From NCBI GenBank assembly GCA_047967505.1, contig CM106538.1: a stretch of DNA of 64,000 bases; one strand, 5' to 3'. Below, piece by piece: positions 45,735-55,969 of the stretch. The translations under genes and the position numbers were made by a program. Source of the stretch: Dipteris shenzhenensis (lineage: Eukaryota > Polypodiophyta > Polypodiopsida > Gleicheniales). How positions within the stretch are numbered: position 1 is the first letter of the stretch; the number at the start of each line of letters is the position of its first letter. Below the pieces are notes generated by a model. The model saw nothing but the letters and a program-made list of their open reading frames with translations. It did no database searches and was not told the DNA's origin.

Positions 45735-46832
45735 GGGAATTATGCAACTTCTAGTAGACAGGGTGATGACAGAAATGAGCATCTGTTTATGGTGCAGCAC
45801 ATGACCAATTCTATGACAAGTGCAGAAGAAAGCAATGATGTGTGGTATGTTGACTCAGGTGCATCAAACCACATGACAGGTCATGCAGAATGGATGCAGG
45901 ATGCAAGGAAAATGGAAAGACCAGGATTTGTGGAGACTGGTGATGATACTGCACATCCTATTGTGCAGATTGGTAAAATTCCTTTGTCTATGCAGGATGG
46001 GAAAAAGAAATACCTGTCTGATGTATTTCATGTCCCGAACGTCACCAAGAACCTGGTTTCTGTTGGTCAAATGGTTGAGCAAGGCTTGCAGGTCAGATTT
46101 AATCCTCATGGATGCTTTGTTGAGGATATGAAAAATAACGGTCGCTTGATAGCAAAAGGAAAGAAGAAGGGCAGGATGTTTACATTGGATGCAGACATGC
46201 CTGAATTGAGTGCAGCAATGTTTGCACATGGGACCGGTGTAGTTGCAGATATTGATATCTGGCATAAACGCATTGGTCATGTTAATGTACAGTGACTTAA
46301 ATCAATGCAGGCCCAAAATATTGTTGCAGGATTGCCTAAATTCAAGGTTGCAGAAATGCATAAGGTATGTGAAGCCTATCAATTTGGAAAACAGGCAAGG
46401 AAACCATTTCCTAGACATGTTCACGAGAGTAAGAAGCCATTGGAATTAATCCACTCTGATGTGTGGACTACTAAAGCTGCATCTATTGGAGGCTATCATT
46501 ATTTTTTCACTTTTATTGATGACTACAGCAAAAAAGTTTAGGTGCATTTTATGAAAAAGAAAAGTGAAGTGTTTGGGCATTTCAAAGCTTTTAAAGCTAT
46601 GGCTAAAAAAGAAACAGGCCTGCAAATAAAATGCCTAAGGTCAGATGGAGGGGGAGAGTACCTCTCAAATGAGTTTGCAAGGTTCCTACAGGAGCATGGC
46701 ATAAAGCAGCAATATTCATGCAGTCATACCCCACAGCAAAATGGACTTGTAGAAAGGAAAAACAGGCATATTGGAGAGGTATCTCGGGCCATGCTAAATG
46801 AAAAAAGACCTACCAGATTATTATTGGGCTGA
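45735..46832 (+). pseudogene. E1 protease and integrase region
   Basis: VWYVDSGASNHMTG (DSG at 45852-45860) is the copia aspartic protease active site. IWHKRIGHVNV (about 46255) is the zinc-binding pre-integrase region. Integrase core landmarks are LELIHSDVWTT (about 46440), FIDDYSKKV (46512), IKCLRSDGGGEYLSNEF (about 46627) and HTPQQNGLVERKN (about 46730), i.e. the Asp, Asp and Glu positions. TGA at 46293 and TAG at 46539 interrupt it, the latter at a place where copia integrases carry Trp. An extra A in a six-A run near 46800 shifts the frame. Confidence 0.85.
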
Positions 46833-47829
46833 AGCAGTTGCTACAACAGTTTACATAATGAACAGGACTCCCACTGCAGCAATACATGGCATGACGCCAG
46901 AGGAGATGTATACTGGTAGGAAACCAGATATTTCTCATTTGAAAATTTTTGGTTGCATTGCCTATGTTCATGTGCCAGATGAGTTGAGGTCCAAGTTGGA
47001 TCCAAAAGCTGAGAAGTGCATCTTTATTTGTTATTCTCTGTAGCAAAAAGGGTATAGATGCTATAACCCTTCTACTCGTAAGTTTACAGTGAGCAAAGAT
47101 GTTGTTTTTTATGAGATGAGCAGCTGGTATAAACCAATAAATGTGATCGATGATATAGATGCACAAAATGGTAATGTTGCATAGAATTCACAGTAGCAAT
47201 CACAAAATATTAGTGGACTTGTAGTGTCCTCTAGCAGTGGTTCACATACTTCGCCATGGACAGGTAGCTTGAGATCAGGAGAATCTCCTTAAAGCAATGC
47301 AGATAGTGGTATGTAGGTATCACGAAAAGGAAAAGACAAGGTAGATTAGCCCATGTTTGATGTGAATGCAAGTCACTCTTATGTGGATGGTGAATCTAGT
47401 GGCTTAGAACAGCAGAGCATTGATGATGAGTTGGGTATTCCTTCTGTTGTTACACCTAGAGTAAGGAAGACCAGGGATGTTTTGAGAGCACCTAGAAGTG
47501 AGCCTATTTTGCGCAGGTCTACGAGAGCTAGGTATCCTGTGGATAGGCTGAAATATGATGGATTTACAGCCATTCACTATGCCTATATGGTCAAAGTGAT
47601 ACAGGAACCAGAACCCACTTCTTTTGAGCAAGCCATGGGAAAAGAAAAATGGGAGAAAGCCATGGATGAAGAAATGAATGCCTTGGAAGCAAATGCTACA
47701 TGGGAATTGGTGCCTTTGCCTAAAGACAAGAATGCAATTGGCTGTAAGTGGGTTTATAAGGTGAAGCACAATGCAGATGGTTCTGTGAACAGATACAAGG
47801 CAAGATTAGTTGTCAGGGGGTATGCATAG
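46798..47829 (+). pseudogene. E1 integrase C-terminus, linker and RT start, with a cluster of stops
   Basis: After the frameshift the frame resumes at DLPDYYWAEAVATTVYIMN and GMTPEEMYTGRKPDISHLK, then a Ser/Gln-rich linker, then RT block [19 protein letters not shown] and [18 protein letters not shown]. Stops in this single frame: 47041, 47182, 47194, 47314, 47347 and 47827 (all TAG) and 47290 (TAA). At 47827 the family normally has Gln. Confidence 0.85.
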
Positions 47830-49194
47830 ACATATGGCATTGATTATGAAGAAACATTCAGTCCGGTTGTAAGGATGGCAACCGTAAGAGTAGTCATCAC
47901 TATGGCTACATCAAAGGGATGGTCTTTACAGCAGATGGATGTAAAGAATGCCTTCTTGCATGGTGATTTGCAAGAAGAGGTCTTTATCGAGCAGCCACCA
48001 GGTTATGTTCATGCTATTCATCCTGAGTTTGTTTGCAGGTTGAAGAAAGCCTTGTATGGCTTGAAGCAAGCACCTAGAGCATGGTTTGACAAGATAGGAC
48101 AGTATCTTGTCACTATTGGCTTTCAGATTTCCAACGCAGATTTCTCACTTTATGTGAGAAAAACAGAGAAAGGTATTATGCTGCTTGTCATTTATGTTGA
48201 TGATTTGATCATCAAAGGTGATAGTGATGAAGATATCCTTCATGTGAAAATGCTATTGAAGCAGAAGTTTGAGATGAAGGATTTGGGAGAGCTGCATTAT
48301 TTCTTGGGCATTGAGGTGATTAGATCACCAAGTGGGATACAGCTCTTGCAGAGGCAGTATGGATTGGACATGCTATCCAAATATGGGATGACAGGCTGTA
48401 AGCCTATTTCAGTTCCTTTGGAGCAGAATGTGAAGCTGAGTGCAAATACAGGTGAGCTTCTAGAAGACCCTACTATGTACAGGTGCATAGTAGGAAGTTT
48501 GATTTATATGACTATTACCAGGCCAGATTTGAGCTATGCTGTTGGATTGGTAAGTCAGTTTATGCAGGCTCCAAGGAAACCGCATTTGGATGTGGCTAGA
48601 TGCATACTCAGGTATGTGAAGTCCACATTGCAGTATGGACTATTTTATGAGGCTGGGGTTCAGATACAGTTGCATGAATACATTGATGCTGATTGGGCTG
48701 GTAGTATTTCTGATAGACGATCTACCAGTGGATATGTGTTCTCTTTTGGGAGTGCTGCAGTCACTTGGAGCAGCAAGAAACAGCCTACAGTTGCCTTGTC
48801 GAGCACAGAGGCTGAGTACAAGGGTGCAGCAATGGCTGCATGTGAGGTAGCTTGGTTGCATAAGCTACTTTATGATATGCATCAGTCTACAGATGGGCCA
48901 ATTGTCATTTATTGTGACAACATGAGTAGTATACACTTGGCAAATAACCCAGTCTATCATGCTAGAACAAAGCACATTGAGGTGCATTATCACTATGTGT
49001 GGGAGAAGGTTTTACTAGGTCTTATTGATCTAGTTTATGTTAGCACAGAGGATCAGGTAGCTGACATATTCACGAAGGCATTGGGCGCAGAGAAGCTGCG
49101 GAAGTTCAGAGACCTGCTTGGTGTGCAGGAATTGGGATTGAGATCGAGGGGGAGTGTTGAGATATGGATCTCTGCTCGTGATATGCCAGGGTGA
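47830..49194 (+). CDS. E1 reverse transcriptase-RNase H segment, open 455 codons
   Basis: No stop from 47830 to 49191. RT palm: QQMDVKNAFLHGDLQEEVFI (about 47925), CRLKKALYGLKQAPRAWF (about 48035) and LLVIYVDDLIIKGD with the catalytic YVDD at 48193-48204. Then LGELHYFLGIEV, VGSLIYMTITRPDLSYAV, and RNase H with YIDADWAGSISDRRSTSGY, LSSTEAEYKG, VIYCDNMSSIHLANNPVYH and DQVADIFTKAL. All the catalytic residues I can check are present. It copied element RNA into DNA in the particle; on its own it lacks a start and upstream domains. The purine tract and 3' LTR follow after 49154, so its C-terminus overlaps the LTR. Confidence 0.9.
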   Translation, partial: TYGIDYEETFSPVVRMATVRVVITMATSKGWSLQQMDVKNAFLHGDLQEEVFIEQPPGYVHAIHPEFVCRLKKALYGLKQAPRAWFDKIGQYLVTIGFQISNADFSLYVRKTEKGIMLLVIYVDDLIIKGDSDEDILHVKMLLKQKFEMKDLGELHYFLGIEVIRSPSGIQLLQRQYGLDMLSKYGMTGCKPISVPLEQNVKLSANTGELLEDPTMYRCIVGSLIYMTITRPDLSYAVGLVSQFMQAPRKPHLDVARCILRYVKSTLQYGLFYEAGVQIQLHEYIDADWAGSISDRRSTSGYVFSFGSAAVTWSSKKQPTVALSSTEAEYKGAAMAACEVAWLHKLLYDMHQSTDGPIVIYCDNMSSIHLANNPVYHARTKHIEVHYHYVWEKVLLGLIDLVYVSTEDQVADIFTKALGAEKLRKFRDLLGVQELGLRSRGSVEIWISARDMPG

Positions 49195-49506
49195 CAATTG
49201 TGCATTTATGTCACCGACTTGTTAGCTACAGATGCGGTTGGTACACTACCCATGAATAATAGCTGGATGACAGCTATCCTTATGTACTCTAGTTCGTGGC
49301 TCAGTTAGTATGCCACCTTAGTTAGCTAAGTTTGGTTTGAGACCCACATATATGGTTCTTCTATTTCTTTGTACTAGAGTTCTTTTGGCTTTCACAACTA
49401 AGAAGAGGAAAACTGTTTTCAGCCTCCACCTTTGTGTGTATTCCCCCATTGTGTATGTGAGAAAGCCGCAAGTGAGACTCCTTCCTTCTCTCCCACTATC
49501 TTCACA
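49155..49506 (+). repeat. E1 3' LTR
   Basis: Collinear with the 5' LTR. Changes cluster in the first 30 bases (four of the 14 differences). The solo LTR agrees with the 5' copy there, so the 3' copy appears to be the changed one. Confidence 0.95.
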
Positions 49507-49912
49507 TGAAATTCCTGACTAGTACCTACTCGGAGTCAATCCATATGCTCACATATGGTTTCACATCATTACATTACCTGAAACCTTACATTCATCAATT
49601 CAGTGAGCAGACTTCAGAGTTCAGAGGCATTGCAAATTGTTTCAGTGGGCAGATAGACTTTGATTTCACACACACATGCCACCATTGTAAAGCCTATTCA
49701 GCTATCTCATGACATCGTGCACATCATTTCAGCGTAAAGCCTCTTGGCTATTCCCGGCATCATTGCCACAAGCCTTGTAATATAGATCAGATTTTATATA
49801 CTGCAATTCTATCTTCACCGATGGTACAGAGATTTCACTTGGCATATTCAGTGTATTTGCAGTTGATTCATACAGAGATCTTCATGACACTTTTGAGTAC
49901 ATTTCTTGCACC
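49507..49912 (+). other. E2 leader, part 2
   Basis: Continuation of the E2 leader interrupted by E1. Non-coding; ends at the E2 gag ATG (49913). Confidence 0.7.
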
Positions 49913-51060
49913 ATGTCGACTAGCAACCTCAATCTAGAGGCATTTGCTAAGTTAGACAACTCCAATTACGGTACATGGAAATATCAAATGGAGACCATTC
50001 TTGTGCTTCAGGACAAATGGGAGTATGTCAATGGGTCTACACCTAGACCATTGGATTATCTAGCCACAAGTAGCTCTACTACATCTGTTGTCACAGCACC
50101 AACAACGGGATCTACATCGGGATCTACATCTACACAAACAGTTTCCGCACCAGTAGCAGATCCTACCATTGCTCGAGCTCAAGCAGAATGGGATAAGAAA
50201 GACAAGTATGCCTATCACCTGATCAAGCAGAATGTGCAATATGTCATGCTAGGACAACTCAACATAGTCAAGACATCAAAAGAAGCATGGGATATGTTCG
50301 CAGCTCTCTACGAGTCCAAGAACACATCCAGGATTCTCACCCTGAGAAACCAAATCAACCAGAGTTTCCGCAACAGCAGTGAAACTGGTCATTCTTATGT
50401 ACTCTGCATAAAAGACTACAAGAATCAACTTGCAGTAACAGGAGAGACTATGAACCCCACAGAAATGGTTCAAGTAATTCTGAATGGACTAGGAGAGGGA
50501 TACGAGAATCTAGTCCAGAGTATTGCCATCCAACGGCAAATTCTAACACTAGAAGAACTTCAGTCAGTTCTACTTGGTGAAGAACTCAGGATTCAGGCCA
50601 TTCAAGCACGTAAAGGTCATTCTAATGATCAGGCATTCACAGCTTCAGACAGAAGAAGAGGCAAAGGCAAATGCAGAGGTAGAACATATTAGAAAAGTGG
50701 TCATCATCAACAAAATCAAAGTCAGAATCAACATCAGCATCAGCATCATCCTTAGCAACATCAAAATCAGCAACAAAGAGGAAATCATTCCAACTGAGGA
50801 AGATTCCAAGGATGAGGGAATGCATCCACCAATGTGTCAAACATTCAGTGCAACTACTGTCACAAGTTTGGACACTATGAAAGAGATAGCCGCAAGAAGC
50901 AATACGACCAAGGCGGTCAATCCAGCAGTAATCGAGGAAATTCTTAAGGCAGAGGAAATCATCGTGGTGGACATTCTAGTCACAGTCATTTTGCAAATGA
51001 ACATGGAAATATGTTTCTTGCAAGCGAGAAATTGCATCAGATTGATACAGTGTACCTAGA
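49913..51060 (+). pseudogene. E2 gag, with stops
   Basis: ATG at 49913 opens 259 codons: MSTSNLNLEAFAKLDNSNYG, a Thr/Ser-rich insert, then the UBN2 core (KTSKEAWDMFAALYESKNTS, NPTEMVQVILNGLGEGYENL). After TAG near 50690, a Gln/His-rich stretch follows with further stops. The zinc knuckle near 50850 reads CNYCHKFGHYERDS, with the last Cys replaced by Ser. Confidence 0.85.
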
Positions 51061-52413
51061 CACTGATTTCAATCCCAAAGAGGATTTTCGCTATCATGTC
51101 GGCCAAGTGGAATAGGATCCTTGGTACATAGACAGCGGTGCATCCTCTCATATGACAAATCATCAAGAATGGTTCACAGAGATGAAACCATTAGAAGGAC
51201 AAAAAAATGTCATCTACACAACAGACAAATACACCGAATCCAGTTCAAGGGACAGGTGTCATCCCTATGAACAATTTCACTGGTACAAAAGGATTAGTCA
51301 AAGATGTGCTCTATGTTCCGAAGCAAGAACCTTTTGTCAGTAGGTCAAATGACGGAACACAATTACAAAGTCATCTTCGACGGCGATGAATGCACTATCA
51401 GAGACAAATCTAAAAGATGTCAGCTAGTAGCAAAAGGTGTCAAGGAAGGACGCTTATACAAAATGCTAGGTACAGTACTAGATAAGCATGCCATGTCAGC
51501 TCAAATGCAACAGATGCCACTATCTGCAAAATGGCACAAGAGATATGGTCATGTCAACTTCAAGTACTTGTTAGATCTCAGGAATCAGAATATGGCAATT
51601 GGGATTCCGAAGCTATAGTTTCTTGGAAAAGTTTGTGAAGCATGCTGCTTCGGCAAACAAAAGCGAACCAACTTTGTCAGAAGTACCTCTTGTGCATGAG
51701 GTATTCTTGATTTGATACATACAAATGTATGGGGTTATGCCCAGACCCGCAGCATCGATGGTTCACTTTACTACTTGACCTTCATCGATGACTACAGCAG
51801 ATATTGTTGGGTCTACTTTCTAAAAGAGAAATCTGAAGTGTTTTCTAGATTTTAAGAATTCAAAGCCATGGTAGAAAACCAGACAGGCAGAAAGATCAAG
51901 GTCATGAGATCAAATAGAGGAGGTGAATACATGTCTTTAGCATTCATGAACTTTTGCAGAAGTCACGGCATACAAAGACAATTCACATGTGCAGATACTC
52001 CTCAACAGAATGCAAGAGCTAAAAGGAAGAATGGGACTTTAGCAGACAGTGCTAGAGCAATGCTTAGTGAAAAGCATCTTCCAAATTAGTATTGGGCAGA
52101 AGCAATAGCTATAGCAAACTACTTGCTTAATCGGCTTCCTACCGAACCGATACAAGGTATGACTCCAAATGAAGCATTCACTGGACACAAGCCACGCATT
52201 GGGCATCTCCGCATATTTGGTTACATAGCATATGCCCACATACATGATGATCATCGCAAGAAATTGGATGCAAAGTCACGCAAATGCATCATGGTTGGCT
52301 ACAATGAAGAAAGCAAAGCATACAAATTGTATGATCCCATCAATCGCAAAGTCATTATCTCTAGAGATGTAATCTTTGATGAGGAATCAGAATGGAAAAC
52401 CTCACCTGCATAG
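51061..52413 (+). pseudogene. E2 protease and integrase region, frameshifted
   Basis: WYIDSGASSHMTNHQEWF (about 51123) is the protease site. KWHKRYGHVNFKYLLDL (about 51530) is the pre-integrase region. Integrase: LIHTNVWG (about 51715, first Asp changed to Asn), [19 protein letters not shown] (about 51783), KVMRSNRGGEYMS (about 51900) and CADTPQQNARAKRKNG (about 51990, where VERKNG is usual). C-terminal PNEAFTGHKPRIGHLRIFGY is at about 52165. Stops near 51617, 51700, 51855, 52087 and 52411. Catalytic changes and stops both disable it. Confidence 0.8.
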
Positions 52414-52453
52414 GAGATAGAAGCATCGACTTCACAGTCATCTATAGAACAGG

Positions 52454-53585
52454 TTGATGAAGAAGAGCAAGAATTGCCAACAACACCCCAAGCAGAGCCA
52501 CAGCAACTCAGCGACACTAAGCAAATGGAATTTGTTTCAGCTCGATGTCAAGAATGCATTTCTCAATGGTTATCTAGACGAGGAAGTCTACATGCAACAA
52601 CCAGCAGGTTATGTTGAACTAGGAAAGGAGAATAAGGTTTGCCATCTCAAGAAGAGTCTCTACGGCTTAAAGCAAGCACCCAGAAGTTGGTATAGTAGAA
52701 TTGACAAGTATTTTGCTAATCTAGGATACATGAAGTCCAATGCAGATCATACTCTCTACTACAAAGTTCAAGGGGAAGACATTACTATTGCACTTTTGTA
52801 CGTAGATGATTTGATTGTGACAGGAAGCAAGGATAGCTTCATCAAAAAATTGAAACAAGACTTATCTGTAGAGTTCGACATGAAAGATCTTATTGTCTTG
52901 GAATTGAGTTCTGGAGAGATTCAAATAGCACATTCATGAGTCAGCTCAAGTATGTTGACAGTCTCCTGAAGAAGTTTCATATGGCAGATTGCAAGATTGC
53001 AGCCACTCCCATGGAACAGAGTTTGAAACTTACTAAAGATTCAGAAAAGCCTACAGTCAATGACAGATACTACAGGCAAGTCATCGGATCTCTTATCTAT
53101 CTAACAATCACACGGCCAAATATTTGTTATGTAGTAAGCTCACTAGCATAGTTTATGGCAAATCCAAAACAGTCTCACTGGAATGTAGCCAAAAGAGTCT
53201 TGAGATACATCAAAGGTACAAGACAGTTTGGGATAGAATACAGAGGAAGTCATCCATGGTTACATGGATGCTGTGACATTGACTATGCCGGAGATCATGA
53301 GACTAGGAGATCAACGACACAGGGATATGCATTTTTCCTTGGTCAAGGTGCTATATGATGGTTGTCAAACAAACAGCCAACTATTTCTTTGTCTTCGACT
53401 GAAGCAGAATATAGGGCACTCACTACAGGTGCATGTGAGGCTATATGGCTCAGAAGACTATTGTTAGAAACAAATTACTTTGATGAGTCAAAGCCAACAA
53501 CAATATACTGTGATAATCAATCGGCTCAAGCATTGGCCAAAAATCCAGTATATCACTCCAAGACAAAGCACATTAATGTCAGAGA
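52454..53585 (+). pseudogene. E2 reverse transcriptase-RNase H, 5' part deleted and 3' part interrupted
   Basis: The RT begins abruptly at FQLDVKNAFLNGYLDEEVYM (about 52535). The fingers region that E1 has just before this (about 400 bases) is missing, and the integrase linker runs straight into it. YVDD is at 52799-52810. A frame change near 52900-52936 and a TAG at 53149 follow. RNase H reads DIDYAGDHETRRSTTQGYAF, SLSSTEAEYRALTTGACEA and IYCDNQSAQALAKNPVYHSK, and is cut by the MITE at 53586. Confidence 0.85.
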
Positions 53586-53959
53586 CAGTGCTTAAATTTG
53601 CTGCGCAGATTGAGCTTCATTAGACTTTTGGGCTTCATATGACTCCCAAGAATTTCACCAGCGCAGCATTCATGAAGCTCAAGCATATCTCCAAGACTTC
53701 AACATATAATGTACATACATATAGTTAGTAGTTAGAATTTATTAACTATACTACTAATATGTATCCCAAATAATGTGAGTCTGCCTGCTCTATAATCTCA
53801 GAGGGCCTGGCATTAGTCTCGGAGTCTGTGCAATTGTCATCTTCAGCTTAAAATGGGATTTGTACGGAGTGTCATCTTCATTTTGAAGCTTAAATTTTTT
53901 TCAAAGACTTCACTGAATTTTTTATGAAGCCTAGAGGTGTGCAGCAAATTTAAGCACTG
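53586..53959. mobile_element. hAT-type MITE in E2 RNase H (374 bp), 8-bp duplication GTCAGAGA
   Basis: The left end CAGTGCTTAAATTTGCTG is exactly repeated, inverted, at the right end (CAGCAAATTTAAGCACTG). The similarity continues to GCTTCAT about 36 bases in. The perfect 8-bp direct repeat GTCAGAGA lies at 53578-53585 and 53960-53967. CAGTG termini and an 8-bp duplication are typical of hAT elements. The interior is AT-rich without coding sequence. The E2 RNase H frame continues on the far side in register once element and one duplication copy are discounted, which proves the insertion. Confidence 0.97.
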
Positions 53960-53967
53960 GTCAGAGA

Positions 53968-54110
53968 GCACTTCATCAGAGAAAGAGTGTTACTCGGTGA
54001 CATCACACTGCAACATTGTGATAGCAAAGAAAATGTTGCAGACATCTTGACCAAACCACTCGATAAACAGCTATTCGAGAAACACCGACTAGCTCTTGGT
54101 TTGACATAGA
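53968..54110 (+). pseudogene. E2 RNase H C-terminus after the MITE
   Basis: Reads HFIRERVLLGDITLQH, CDSKENVADILTKPL and ALGLT then stop at 54108-54110. This is the standard copia pol C-terminus, followed by a ~115-bp tail (with GATGGAATGTAA at about 54138, shared with E3) and the 3' LTR. Confidence 0.85.
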
Positions 54111-54227
54111 GGAAGGACATTCCCATTAAAGGGGTGTGATGGAATGTAATGCTCAGTCCTTCTTTGATTCCCTAGAATCATCATCTTGAGGGAAGGCCTA
54201 CTTCATGGTGTTGATCTTGAGGGAAGG

Positions 54228-54484
54228 TGTTGAGAGTTCATGCTCAACATCATGTGATCATGTGTGCATAGCACAAGCATGTGATCATATGTGCATAGCA
54301 CTAACCTTATAGAGTGCTATAAAGGAAAGGGTTAGATCCCCTAACCCTAACCCTAAAAGGGTTTGTATATATTCTATTTTTTCAACTAAATCTAGTGTAC
54401 AGTTAGTCATTTGTGGTGTGCTCTCTAGCTATGCCCTCTCTCCTCATCTCCACTCTTCTCCTCTCCCCTCTTCATATTTTGTCA
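54228..54484 (+). repeat. E2 3' LTR
   Basis: 257 bp, preceded by the purine tract GAGGGAAGG. One CCCTAA unit fewer than the 5' LTR and otherwise near-identical. Confidence 0.93.
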
Positions 54485-54690
54485 GCGGGCTGAGAGGCAG
54501 GGAGGGGGCGGCGGCGCAGGCTGAGAGGGAGAGGAGAGGGAGCGGGCTGAAGGGAAGGGGGAAGGCTGAGAGGGAGAGGAGGAGAAGGGAGGGAGGGGCT
54601 GAGGGAGGGGGAGGGGGAGGGGGATGGGCTAAGGGCAAGGGAGAGAGGGAGGGAGGGGCTGAGGGAGAGGGGGCAGCAAGGGAGCGTGGA
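54485..54690. repeat. Purine-rich GC-rich minisatellite, right part
   Basis: GGCTGAGAGG/GGGAGGGGGCGG units continue from 41507-41814 across the E2 insertion. Confidence 0.85.
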
Positions 54691-54824
54691 GGAGCAGCAG
54701 CTCACTAGACCATCTGCATCATTTGAACCACCATCACCCCCAAATCACTATGCCATGCATCCCTTAGAGATCTCCCTACTACTATGCATGCTGCCATGTC
54801 ATGATGAGCTAGTACCCTGGGCAC

Positions 54825-55020
54825 TTATCTCTAGAGGAGGGACTCCTGACCTCATGGGAGTACGCTGGCAACTCTACGAGGCAAAAGGGCATCCAAACAA
54901 TAGGGGAGAAGGGACTCCAGAACACCGCAGGGGATAAAGGACTCCTGATGATCACAGGGGAGAAGGGACTCCAGACCGCATAGGAGAAGGGACTCCTGAT
55001 GATTGAGGAGAAGGTTGCCA
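54825..55020. repeat. ~33-35-bp tandem repeat, about 4-5 copies
   Basis: Units of GGGGAGAAGGGACTCC(T/A)GA plus a short variable piece. Non-coding. Confidence 0.75.
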
Positions 55021-55373
55021 GCTCTGCTGTCGCCTGCTAGGCTGTCTCAACTACACAAGAGTAATCTAAGTTGGTGTGGGTATGGGGTGGTTTGGAGTCT
55101 ATACTGCCAACTCCTGGGGGGTGTTTTGAGTACTTATCATGTATGTATATAACTCCTGAGGAGTGGGAGGGTGCCCCAAAATGTTATATAACTATTGTAA
55201 TATAGCATCCCGAAGATCAAGCGATGCTCTTGAAGAGCTTCCTGGCCAAATGATGAACTGCAAAAAAGAAGAGAATAAGTTTTCCATCATGCATGCCCTC
55301 TTTCTCTCTTGCATGCAATCTTGTGATTTCCGTCATGAATGCCATTTTTCTATCATGCATGCAATCCCGTGAT

Positions 55374-55930
55374 TTCCATCATGCATGCTCTCTTTCTTTA
55401 TACCGCCCTCATGCTATAGTCCAATTTCCGTCATGTAATCAGTTATTTCCATCATTCATGCAATCGCTTATTTCCTCATGAATGCTTAAGGCATTGAAAA
55501 TTCGACTTAAACATGCATGCAAAAGAAAGGAGAAAGGAAAGAGAAGGGAGGGTGGGAGAATGGAAGGAGGATATAGAATGGAAGGAGAAGGTGGAATGGA
55601 TTAAGGAGAAGGGAGATGGCAAGGGGAAAGGGAAGGGGAAGGGGATTTCCATCATGCATGCCCTCTCTCTTTATCCCCCTCATGCTGTAGTCCAATTTCC
55701 CTCATGCAATCACTTATTTGCATCATTCATGCAATCCCTTATTTCCTCACGAATGCTTATGGCATTGAAAATACAACTTAAACATGCATGCAAGGGAAAG
55801 GAGAAAGGAAAGAGAAGGGAGGATGGGAGAATGAAAGGAGGATGGAGAACGGAAGGAGAAGGGGGAATGGATTAAGGAGAAGGGAGATGGGAAGGGGAAG
55901 GAAAGGGGAAGGGGAAAGGGAAGGGGATGG
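55374..55930. repeat. ~272-bp tandem duplication with GGGAAGG tail
   Basis: The two copies start TTTCCATCATGCATG at about 55375 and 55647. Both run through TTTCCTCA.GAATGCTTA.GGCATTGAAAAT and AAACATGCATGCAA to an AAGGGGAAGGGG purine tract. Shorter CATGCATGC-containing units precede them from about 55285. Confidence 0.85.
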
Positions 55931-55969
55931 GGATGGGGAAATTTTTCTTTAAAAAATGTCTATCGAAGG

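Larger units (their letters stand above)
43999..49506 (+). mobile_element. E1: Ty1/copia retrotransposon nested in the E2 leader
   Basis: LTRs at 43999-44350 and 49155-49506 are 352 bp each, TGTTGAGATAT...ATCTTCACA, and differ at 14 positions by hand count (about 96% identical). The primer site TGGTATCAAGGC starts at 44351. A purine tract AGGGGGAG ends at 49154. Flanks CGAAA (43994-43998) and TGAAA (49507-49511) are a 4/5 duplication. The interior encodes gag, protease, integrase, RT and RNase H in copia order, interrupted by about 12 in-frame stops and one frameshift before the RT, while RT-RNase H is open. A solo LTR of the same family lies at 26632-26994. Confidence 0.95.
41815..54484 (+). 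mobile_element. E2: Ty1/copia retrotransposon, hosting E1 and a hAT-type MITE
   Basis: LTRs at 41815-42078 (264 bp) and 54228-54484 (257 bp) both begin TGTTGAGAGTTC and end TTTTGTCA. Flanks are GCAGG (41810-41814) and GCGGG (54485-54489). The primer site TGGTATTGGAGC follows the 5' LTR. After removing E1, the leader is about 2.3 kb (42079-43998 plus 49507-49912), then gag, protease, integrase, RT and RNase H follow, ending at 54110. The LTRs differ by five substitutions plus 6-bp and 1-bp indels. The RT 5' part is deleted, several stops are present and the MITE breaks RNase H, so this copy is dead. Confidence 0.93.

Noticed and set aside
45462-46280. Minus-strand frames of 112 and 138 codons opposite E1 gag/protease
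   Set aside because: Antisense shadows of the copia polyprotein.
44988-47829. Reassignment of TAG to Gln as an explanation of the E1 stops
   Set aside because: TGA and TAA also occur in frame, catalytic and Cys codons are mutated too, and there is a frameshift. Decay explains all of it.
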